A stretch of 64,000 bases of DNA from Psychrobacter fozii. Lineage in GTDB: Bacteria; Pseudomonadota; Gammaproteobacteria; Pseudomonadales; Moraxellaceae. Positions 9,206 to 16,927 of the stretch are shown piece by piece. The translations under genes were made by a program, and so were the position numbers. Numbering within the stretch: position 1 is the first letter of the stretch; the number at the start of each line of letters is the position of its first letter. The stretch covers positions 1-64,000 of the forward strand of contig NZ_QJSU01000003.1 of NCBI RefSeq assembly GCF_003217155.1, read 5' to 3'. The notes below the pieces were generated by a model, which was not told the DNA's origin, searched no databases, and saw nothing but the letters and a program-made list of their open reading frames with translations.

Positions 9206-10561
9206 ATGAAAAAATGGTTATGTATTGTCTGTGGTTGGGTTTATGACGAGGCGAAAGGCTGGCCTGCTGACGGAATCGCACCTGGCACAAGATGGGAAGA
9301 CATTCCAGAAGATTGGTTGTGCCCTGACTGCCAAGTGACAAAAGCTGATTTTGAGATGCTCGATATTACCGACGACGAAGAGGAAAGTATTGGCAACGCT
9401 ATCGTTGATAATACTATTGAACCAGTCGTTATTATCGGAAGTGGTCATGCAGGCTACCAGTTGGCGTCAGCATTGCGTAGCCAGTCTCCAGATTTGTCTA
9501 TTACCTTATTCACCGCCGATGATGGATCGGTATACAGTAAACCTGCATTATCTAATGCTCTCGCCCTAGGTAAAAGCTGTGATGATCTAGTGAGAGAATC
9601 TGCACTTAGCTGGGAGCGACGATTAGATATTCGTGTATACGCACACACTCGTATCAACAAAATTGATCGTTCACAAAAAAGACTCTACACCACAATAGGT
9701 GAATATATTTACGGACGCTTAGTATTAGCGACTGGCGCGACGCCAATCATCATTCCGGTAGAAGGTGAGCAGTCCGCTCTATTCAGTGTGAATGATCTAG
9801 CAGATTACAAACAGTTTCGTTCTAACTTAACCGATAAAAAGCATATCACTATTTTAGGTGATGGCTTGATTGGTTGTGAGTTTGCTAATGATCTGGCAGC
9901 ACATGGTATGGCTGTCACAGTGGTAGGGTTGGGCAAATGGCCTATGGAGCGACTAATTCCGCAACAGTTGGGTAGTGGGTTGCAGCAAGCGTTGAGCGGA
10001 ATTGGTGTGGAATGGAAGCTGGAGAATAGTATCCGCTCTGTTCAATCACTCGGTGATCGTTATCAGTTGGCGCTACAAGATGGGCAATGTATAGAGACAG
10101 ACTTGGTACTCAGTGCAGTTGGCTTAAGACCAAATATTGCATTGGCTCAAACAGCAGGTTTGATAACAGGCCGAGGTATCCAGACTGATTTAAATCACCA
10201 GAGTAGTGACCCTGCAATATATGCATTAGGGGATTGCGCTGAGGTGGATGGTGAATGGGCACCTTATATTAACCCTATTAATCAGGCGCTACCTGCTTTG
10301 GTAAACAGCTTATTAGGGAAGCCGACACCAGCATCATTGAAAGCGACGCCCATTATCGTAAAGACACCTGTTTTACCGCTGAGTATATTGCCAGGGATTG
10401 GTGCTGGGGACTGGAGAGTTGAGCAGTATGGGCAAGATCTGGCTGCAGGTTTTTATGATAAGGCAGGTAATCTAACAGGCTTTGCACTGCTTGGTACGAC
10501 ATTGCAAAGCCAGCGCAATCAATGGCTTGAAAAAATCACGCTCAATAAAACGGCAGCTTGA
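9206..10561 (+). CDS. Rubredoxin / rubredoxin-NAD(P) reductase fusion
   Basis: 451 residues. Residues 1-52 are a complete rubredoxin with iron ligands C6, C9, C39 and C42 (CIVCG and CPDC). After an acidic linker, residues about 72-450 are an FAD/NAD(P)-dependent reductase: FAD motif GSGHAGY (78-84), NAD motif in [13 protein letters not shown], and the C-terminal FAD motif ALGDCAE. The whole chain NADH to FAD to rubredoxin is thus in one polypeptide. Such modules usually feed alkane hydroxylases or oxygen-detoxifying enzymes; here it follows a Rieske oxygenase that has no other reductase gene, so it is the best candidate electron donor. That pairing is inference. Confidence 0.92.
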   Translation: MKKWLCIVCGWVYDEAKGWPADGIAPGTRWEDIPEDWLCPDCQVTKADFEMLDITDDEEESIGNAIVDNTIEPVVIIGSGHAGYQLASALRSQSPDLSITLFTADDGSVYSKPALSNALALGKSCDDLVRESALSWERRLDIRVYAHTRINKIDRSQKRLYTTIGEYIYGRLVLATGATPIIIPVEGEQSALFSVNDLADYKQFRSNLTDKKHITILGDGLIGCEFANDLAAHGMAVTVVGLGKWPMERLIPQQLGSGLQQALSGIGVEWKLENSIRSVQSLGDRYQLALQDGQCIETDLVLSAVGLRPNIALAQTAGLITGRGIQTDLNHQSSDPAIYALGDCAEVDGEWAPYINPINQALPALVNSLLGKPTPASLKATPIIVKTPVLPLSILPGIGAGDWRVEQYGQDLAAGFYDKAGNLTGFALLGTTLQSQRNQWLEKITLNKTAA

Positions 10562-10571
10562 GGAAATAATA

Positions 10572-11888
10572 ATGGTTAATTTACCGAACGATGACAAAAG
10601 CTGTGGTTGGTATTCCGTATTACCCACGCCAGAACCTGCCAAAAAACTGGTTGGAACACAAAAAGCTGATTATGCGATTATTGGTGCAGGCTTTGCTGGC
10701 CTAGCAGCTGCAAGACGATTGGCTGAGCTGAAACCAGAGGCGCGTATTATATTGGTAGATGCGCAGCGTGTGGCAGAAGGGGCTTCAGGGCGTAACTCAG
10801 GCTTTGTGATAGATTTACCACATAAGTTTTCATTGGAACACCCGGATCCTGAGCTTAAGAAAAAGCTATTACACCTAAATAGAACCGCTATATCTCAGTT
10901 GCAAGGATTGGTCGAACAGCACAACATCGATTGTCAGTGGTCGGCGGTAGGTAAGTACCAAGGCGCAGTTGGCGAACGTGGTGAGGAGCACCTAAGTCAT
11001 TTTGAGCATTTGATGAAAAATCTAGGGGAGCCTTATCACTGGGTAGAAAAAGCAGAGCTCAGTAGCGTTCTTGGAACCAATTATTATAGCCGTGCTATTT
11101 TTACGCCTGGCTCTTACCTCATGCAGCCTGCCGCTTTAGTACAAGGAATGGGTAACAATCTACCTGAGAATGTAGAACTGTTTGAAGAATCACCAATTAC
11201 AGACATACAAAAATTAAATGGTAATTGGGTACTGACCAGTAATAAAGGAACAGTGATTACACCTAAGTTATTACTGGGCACCAGTATCTTTACACGAGAA
11301 TTTGGCTATCTAAAAAATCGTTTATTACCCGTGATGACTTTTGCCAGTTGGACTCGTCCGTTAACTGATGAAGAAATGAAGATATACAAAGGTGACTTAA
11401 ACTGGGGATTAACACCAGCTGACCATGCTGGCACGACATTACGCATGACTGCGGATCGCCGCATCCTTATTCGTAATACCTACAAACATGTACCAAAGTA
11501 CGGCAAAAGCATCAGTGATGAGACACGCCAATGGGTTCAGACGGATCATCGAAAAGCATTCTTAGCCCGTTATCCTGAGCTGGCAGGTGTGCCTTTAACC
11601 CATACATGGGGAGGTGTTTATGCCATCTCACGTAATTTTACGAACTTCTTTGGTGAGTTAGAAGATGGCGTGTATGCCAGCGCGTGTGACAACGGTGTTG
11701 GCGCGGCGTGGGGAACCATTTCTGGAACGCTACTCGCAGATCTGGTGGTAGGAGCAGATTCCCAAGATTTGCGTGATATTCAATATGTGACTGATATGCC
11801 AAGCTTAAACCCACCAGAACCGTTTTTAGGACTGGGGGTCAAGTTTCGCATCAATCTTGCAAAATGGCAAAGTCGCAGTGAACTATAG
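10572..11888 (+). CDS. FAD-dependent amine/amino-acid oxidoreductase (DAO family)
   Basis: 438 residues. The N-terminal Rossmann FAD motif is IIGAGFAGLAAARRLAE (about 36-52), followed by GRNSGFV, a typical DAO-family segment also seen in gamma-glutamylputrescine oxidase (PuuB) and demethylating N-methyl amino-acid oxidases. The start is ATG at 10572 with gagga ahead; the longer open frame overlaps the preceding gene and lacks a ribosome site. It probably oxidises a C-N bond, for example removing an N-methyl group or opening a secondary amine, later in the pathway. Electron acceptor and substrate are unknown. Confidence 0.88.
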   Translation: MVNLPNDDKSCGWYSVLPTPEPAKKLVGTQKADYAIIGAGFAGLAAARRLAELKPEARIILVDAQRVAEGASGRNSGFVIDLPHKFSLEHPDPELKKKLLHLNRTAISQLQGLVEQHNIDCQWSAVGKYQGAVGERGEEHLSHFEHLMKNLGEPYHWVEKAELSSVLGTNYYSRAIFTPGSYLMQPAALVQGMGNNLPENVELFEESPITDIQKLNGNWVLTSNKGTVITPKLLLGTSIFTREFGYLKNRLLPVMTFASWTRPLTDEEMKIYKGDLNWGLTPADHAGTTLRMTADRRILIRNTYKHVPKYGKSISDETRQWVQTDHRKAFLARYPELAGVPLTHTWGGVYAISRNFTNFFGELEDGVYASACDNGVGAAWGTISGTLLADLVVGADSQDLRDIQYVTDMPSLNPPEPFLGLGVKFRINLAKWQSRSEL

Positions 11889-11907
11889 CAACCACTAGGA
11901 GACGATC

Positions 11908-12258
11908 ATGAGTGAAGTAAGATTAATTGACAGTAAGAACCTCGAATTTAGTGTACGTGGCGACTCTCCAGGCATGGCTTATGTGGCTAGGGCATTAACG
12001 CCTGATGTTTCTCAAAATATGGGAGTAGGTTTTGCTCGCTGGGAAGGTGCGGAGGTCTCATGGCAAGTACTCTACGATGAGATTGTCTTTGTGATAGAAG
12101 GCTGTTTTGAGTTAACGGCTAATGGTCAAAAGTACGAAGTGCGTCCAGGACAGATGCTTTGGATTCCTGAAGGAACAGAGCTTATATACGGTGGTCATGC
12201 CTTATTTGGCTATGTTGTGCATCCTGGTAACTGGAAAGAAATCCATGGATTGACATAA
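11908..12258 (+). CDS. EutQ-like cupin domain protein
   Basis: 116 residues forming a single cupin barrel: 'VLYDEIVFVIEGCFEL', then RPGQMLWIPEGTEL. This matches the EutQ-like cupin group. The usual metal-binding His pattern of the first cupin motif is weak here, so catalysis is uncertain. It begins 19 nt after the oxidoreductase stop and ends just before a terminator, so it is the last gene of the catabolic operon. Similar cupins often accompany amine-oxidation genes; the role is not known. Confidence 0.8.
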   Translation: MSEVRLIDSKNLEFSVRGDSPGMAYVARALTPDVSQNMGVGFARWEGAEVSWQVLYDEIVFVIEGCFELTANGQKYEVRPGQMLWIPEGTELIYGGHALFGYVVHPGNWKEIHGLT

Positions 12259-12278
12259 ATATGATATTTAGGCATTAG

Positions 12279-12316
12279 ACCCTTTAAGTCTTATGATTTA
12301 AAGGGTTTTCTGTTTT
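12279..12316 (+). terminator. Rho-independent terminator of the catabolic operon
   Basis: Stem ACCCTTTAA (12279-12287) pairs with TTAAAGGGT (12298-12306), followed by a T-rich run (TTTCTGTTTTT). It closes the Rieske-to-cupin operon and separates it from the LysR gene. Confidence 0.75.
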
Positions 12317-12553
12317 TACATATAATGGTAAATATTAGTTTTAAATATTATATAACACTGTCCGAATGGCAGTAGTCAAATTTCTTATACCTTGATTATC
12401 TATATTTTGAAACTGCTAAATTCCTCGATCATTTTTCCATGATTTCTAGTGATATACTCTAGCTTTCAATGATTTCAGTTTACTATCTAATCTAAGGACT
12501 AGGTTAGATAAAATAGCATCCGCTATTATGCAAATGACAAGCTAGGAGCGTCG

Positions 12554-13477
12554 ATGAAAATCAAGCCATTACCACCGATGAATAGTCTCATCATGTTTGA
12601 AGTAGCTGCTCGCTACCAGAGCTTTACCCTAGCTGCTGATGAGCTAAACGTCACGCAAGGAGCGGTCAGTCGTCAGATACGTCAGTTAGAAGAGTATCTT
12701 GGCAAAGAGTTGTTTATTCGAGCAAATCGTAAGATCTCTTTATCGCCTACTGGATTGCAGTATTATCAAAGCATTTATGGTGCACTTATTAATATTGCCC
12801 AAGCAACCGGAGAAATCAAAAAATGGCGCGGTGAAAATCAAGTCACAGTAGCCACCACACATGCTATGGCAGCACTTTGGCTGTTGCCTAAGGTTGCACG
12901 ATTTCAGCAAGAAGAAGGTATAGACCTGAGAATACTAGCAACTGATAATGTTGTGGATTTACATAGTATGGACTGCGACTTGGCTTTGTTTTACTGTCGG
13001 GTACCACCTGCAGGAATGGAGGTGACCCCTCTATTTCCAGAAGAAGTCTTCCCTGTCTGTAGTCCAGATTATTTGGTACAGTTTAATAATGATAGATCGC
13101 TAGAGAAAATATTTGGTGGTACTTTACTAAATCTTGATGAAGCACGAATAGACTGGATGACTTGGCCTGAGTGGTTTAGTGAAGTAGGTTATCCTACTAT
13201 CACGCCTAAAAACAAAGTCCATATCAATAATTACACGATGTTGCTTCAGGCTGCAATCAATGGTCAAGGTATTGCTCTGGCGTGGGGCTCACTTGTAGAT
13301 GACTATCTGAAAAGTGGCGCTCTAGTGCGCCCAGTGGATACCGTTTTACGTACTGCAGAAAATTTTTATATGTTGGAGCCTTTAGGTCGACATAATACAT
13401 CAATGAGTGTAACCAAATTCCGGAAATGGTTACTACAACAGCTCCCAGAGATTGTAGGAACAGGAAGCCTAAATTAA
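12554..13477 (+). CDS. LysR-type transcriptional regulator (GcvA-like)
   Basis: 307 residues. N-terminal winged HTH (about 6-65: 'FTLAADELNVTQGAVSRQIR') and a periplasmic-binding-like effector domain. The opening PLPPMNSL and the SRQIRQLEEYLG segment are typical of the GcvA/AmpR branch. ATG follows aggag (12544-12548). It is on the same strand as the catabolic operon but behind its terminator, with about 295 nt of its own upstream region (12259-12553). It is the obvious candidate to control the transporter/oxygenase promoters, probably with a pathway compound as effector. Confidence 0.9.
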   Translation: MKIKPLPPMNSLIMFEVAARYQSFTLAADELNVTQGAVSRQIRQLEEYLGKELFIRANRKISLSPTGLQYYQSIYGALINIAQATGEIKKWRGENQVTVATTHAMAALWLLPKVARFQQEEGIDLRILATDNVVDLHSMDCDLALFYCRVPPAGMEVTPLFPEEVFPVCSPDYLVQFNNDRSLEKIFGGTLLNLDEARIDWMTWPEWFSEVGYPTITPKNKVHINNYTMLLQAAINGQGIALAWGSLVDDYLKSGALVRPVDTVLRTAENFYMLEPLGRHNTSMSVTKFRKWLLQQLPEIVGTGSLN

Positions 13478-13570
13478 AGACTAACTATTCTGTAGTATCA
13501 AGATTGTCTTTGATTGTATGAACTACAAACATGTCAACAATTTAGCTAAAAAATATGTCGCTCAACGTGA

Positions 13571-13602
13571 ATATCACTCATTATCTATGAGTGATATTTT
13601 TT
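13571..13602 (+). terminator. Rho-independent terminator after the LysR gene
   Basis: Perfect stem ATATCACTCA (13571-13580) / TGAGTGATAT (13588-13597) followed by a T run. The left arm overlaps the stop codon of the converging recombinase gene (13574-13576), so this may mark the boundary between core DNA and the recombinase element. Confidence 0.75.
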
Positions 13603-16600
13603 CATCTGTAATCAGCATCATATGTACAAAAAACCGTAGTAGCGGCGAGTATTGCCATTTATTCGTTTGCTCTCTATGGTCTTGACTAGCAATACCGATA
13701 TGGAGAGCATTTTTCGACTCATTAGATTGCTGCTTGATGTTACGGGAATCGGTAGATGACATAGTTTTCATCAATAAAGCTTTGTTGCTACTCACCAGCC
13801 AATGTTTCAAAGGCAGTAGTTTCTCAGCGATACCAATGAACCGCTGCAACTCTTTCTCATCTCCTTTTCTAAATGGTAGGTATGCTCTACTACTAGACAG
13901 TTTTTTACTACATATCTCAATAAACCAAGTCCAGTCAGCCTCTGATTTTTCTCGTAGACGATAGGCATTACTTAACAAAGGTGACAGCAATCTTAAATCA
14001 CTTTGGTATTGAATGTTCAGTGGACTTAAGACAGTAGTTTCTGAGTCTATGAGCTTTACAAAACGAGGTTTACCGTGTTTGGTAGTGATGTTGGCAACCT
14101 CGCTCGCACGTTCTATTAGAACCTTTGCATCGTCAATGGAAATATTTGCTAACTGGGCTGCTTTACTTAAAGGTGTCTTTTTATCATAGGTCTGTAGTAG
14201 CAGCTGTACTCGGTTTAGACCATAACGACCAAACAATTCATCAGTGGCTGGCGTATTGGTACTCAAGAGAAGTTGCTTATTACAGCTTTCGATCGTAAAT
14301 TTCGGTGACTTGCGTTTGCCTTCTATAATATTTTTAAATAACAGCGTACGTATACTAGGCATATTGATCATACCTTTATCATTAATGTCAGCATTATCAT
14401 TGATCTTTCTTTCGCTAATTTTAGTAAATTTGGTAAGGTTGAGTAGTGTTTGTTTAGGCAGTTTTATATTAGAGACGCTTAACGCATAAGTAGCCATCAG
14501 AGTAGCAAAGTGATTGTAATACTCAAAGCTACGCTCAGGCGATAAGTGCCCCATAATACCTGATAGAGCATACCAGCGATCTTGTCCCTTGATATGCTCC
14601 CCGAGTAGGCCTTCTTTTATACGCAGTACGTCGCTTTCGTCATAATCGGTGAGAGCTTCTACGAGATCTAAATGGCCTACTAGCGCTAAAGATAGGTTGC
14701 TCACTGCCGTATGCCTAAACCCATGAAAGGTATGCTCTGTCACGTTATCATCTACCGATATGTCTTTTAAGACTCGTTTGAGTAACTGCAACGGAACATG
14801 GTCATCAATAGGGCGCTGATCTGATGATAAGGTAAAGATAAATTTGTTTGAACTGTCGCCAATATTACTCTGCACAAAGTTGATAAAAAAATTCAGCTCA
14901 TTAGGTTTGAGGAGAGCAAATAAGGGAACGCGGCGAATACTACTTTGAGTCTTGGTTGGACGATAGCTATTGGGCCTTATTACCACTGATGGTACAGCTG
15001 TTTTTAAGCCTTCGATGTCATTATACTTAAGTCCCAACAGCTCTTTTTTGCGCATGCCAGTACGATAGACTAAGATAAATAGAAGCGCGAACATCTCCTG
15101 CTCCAATATATCTACAGAACCCAGTATCTGCGTAATAATGGCGTGATATGCTTGCGGTGATATCAGCTCCGCACGTACACGTCGGCCATTTTTGGACTGT
15201 TGGAAGTTCACGGAGGGAAGGTTGTATTTGCTCTTGGCAAAGTTGTGCATACTCTTCAATAAATTGGCAGAGTATCCAATGTCAGTATTGTTTCGTACGA
15301 CAGCTTTGTACTCTAAAATATCTTCATAAAGTTCCTCAAACTCTTCCTCTGACCAAATATCAAGCGGCTGAGCCGTTGTGAAATACAACCACTCATAGCC
15401 TATGGTTCTGATATATTTCAAAATAGACTCATTACTAAGTGATTTTGACTCTTTTCGATTGAGTAAACTTAGCACCCAATCTAATAAAATTTTTTCACTT
15501 AAGTCATCGTATTGCTCATAGCGTTTTTGTACTCTTTCGATAAGGGTATACGTCGTTTGACTGAGTTTTTTCTTCTTCTGTTTTTTATCCATTTTGAAGT
15601 CTTTAGTCAGATTCATAATTAAATCAGACTTTCTAACCTCTATCTTTTTGGTAGAACTACTACTAGATGCCTCGTTTTGATTAACAGAGTTTTTGCTGAT
15701 AGACAGCGTCAAAACATGTTCTAGATCATACGGCTCCTCTTTGTACTGATATTTTTGGTTCAAAAACCGACCAAAGTCCTGTGTACTCAGTCCAGCAGTA
15801 TTATGCATACCTCGCAGCACCCCAACTGAAGCATGATCAATATCAGCGTCCTCCAGCTCCTCCCAGTAGTAACTGGCGTAATATAAAAACCTTGAAAAGG
15901 GAAGTGGTTTAATACCCAAAGGCTTGATCACGTCAGACAAAGCCGCGGCTAAGTATTGTTTTATCTTATCTTCTGACAGCTTGGCAATGATAGGCTCAAA
16001 CTCTACTTGACTACTTTTTGCATGATAACGCAGCAGCCAACACTGACTGACCATATCTACAACGATTTGCTTGGTGTTATAAAGCTTGTCACTTTCTTCT
16101 TCTCGCTCGTTACCAAAGCGCTTTTGTACAAAGCGCGGTGAGATTACTATCCTTTCTTTAATGAATGGCTGATACTCTTTGGCGAGCAATGAGATAAGCC
16201 ACCCTTGAAGCATTTGTACCTCGTTAATGCCGCCATATACAATCCCTGAGAATATCAGCCAGCCTATGATTTTCTCTTGGCTGTAATCGGTTGTTTGCTC
16301 CCAATTATGCTTTACTGCGTTAATAATTTTGACCAGCGCCTTACCGTCTTTTAACCAAGCTGTATTTGTAATTAGTGGGTTGATTTTAGTAGGCTGTGGC
16401 GCGATCATCTTAGGATAGTGATGCTCAGCAAGCATATAGTGCTTATTTTGATAGTCAACGAACTTAACGACGACTTGCCAGACATGTTTGAGTGTTCTAG
16501 ATGACTCATAAGCTTTTGCAATTTTGTTTTCAATGATTGACTGAAACTCATCAAATCCCTCTTGAGACAATGGTTTCAATTGCTTATAAAGCGCTCCCTG

Positions 16601-16927
16601 AAATTGGCTTAAAGGTTGACTCCAAGATAGCCATGACATATCAAAATAATCGCTAGAGCTTGGCAAAAATGAAAAGATGCGCTCATCGGGCCAAAGCGCT
16701 TGTTGGTAATATTTATTGAAAGACTTTATGAATCCAATCCTTCCAGGATGAATCCTTTTTAATGACTCCCACTCGGTCTGTAAATCGGCGAGTAGCTGTA
16801 TCTCACGTGCCCTTAGCGTGTCACTATCTTTGAGTATAGATGGGTAAGGCACGTAGCGCTTTTTTCTACCATCAAACTTTGCTAAGTCATCAATAATTTT
16901 TGGCAGCTGTATTTCATTTATTAGCAT
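13574..16927 (-). CDS. Very large tyrosine recombinase (phage-integrase family)
   Basis: 1117 residues from ATG at 16927 (agagg six bases upstream); the longer open frame from 17023 would overlap the upstream gene by 110 nt. About 600 N-terminal residues have no recognisable domain. The catalytic domain follows with Arg in RTGMRKKELLGLKY, HGFRHTAVS (H-x-x-R) and GHLSPERSFEYYNHF, where the Tyr nine residues after the His is the likely nucleophile. All core catalytic positions appear intact. A further tail of about 300 residues is unusual. Third gene of an overlapping trio, so probably part of a transposition or island-integration system. Confidence 0.85.
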   Translation of the reverse strand: MLINEIQLPKIIDDLAKFDGRKKRYVPYPSILKDSDTLRAREIQLLADLQTEWESLKRIHPGRIGFIKSFNKYYQQALWPDERIFSFLPSSSDYFDMSWLSWSQPLSQFQGALYKQLKPLSQEGFDEFQSIIENKIAKAYESSRTLKHVWQVVVKFVDYQNKHYMLAEHHYPKMIAPQPTKINPLITNTAWLKDGKALVKIINAVKHNWEQTTDYSQEKIIGWLIFSGIVYGGINEVQMLQGWLISLLAKEYQPFIKERIVISPRFVQKRFGNEREEESDKLYNTKQIVVDMVSQCWLLRYHAKSSQVEFEPIIAKLSEDKIKQYLAAALSDVIKPLGIKPLPFSRFLYYASYYWEELEDADIDHASVGVLRGMHNTAGLSTQDFGRFLNQKYQYKEEPYDLEHVLTLSISKNSVNQNEASSSSSTKKIEVRKSDLIMNLTKDFKMDKKQKKKKLSQTTYTLIERVQKRYEQYDDLSEKILLDWVLSLLNRKESKSLSNESILKYIRTIGYEWLYFTTAQPLDIWSEEEFEELYEDILEYKAVVRNNTDIGYSANLLKSMHNFAKSKYNLPSVNFQQSKNGRRVRAELISPQAYHAIITQILGSVDILEQEMFALLFILVYRTGMRKKELLGLKYNDIEGLKTAVPSVVIRPNSYRPTKTQSSIRRVPLFALLKPNELNFFINFVQSNIGDSSNKFIFTLSSDQRPIDDHVPLQLLKRVLKDISVDDNVTEHTFHGFRHTAVSNLSLALVGHLDLVEALTDYDESDVLRIKEGLLGEHIKGQDRWYALSGIMGHLSPERSFEYYNHFATLMATYALSVSNIKLPKQTLLNLTKFTKISERKINDNADINDKGMINMPSIRTLLFKNIIEGKRKSPKFTIESCNKQLLLSTNTPATDELFGRYGLNRVQLLLQTYDKKTPLSKAAQLANISIDDAKVLIERASEVANITTKHGKPRFVKLIDSETTVLSPLNIQYQSDLRLLSPLLSNAYRLREKSEADWTWFIEICSKKLSSSRAYLPFRKGDEKELQRFIGIAEKLLPLKHWLVSSNKALLMKTMSSTDSRNIKQQSNESKNALHIGIASQDHREQTNKWQYSPLLRFFVHMMLITDEKISLIDNE

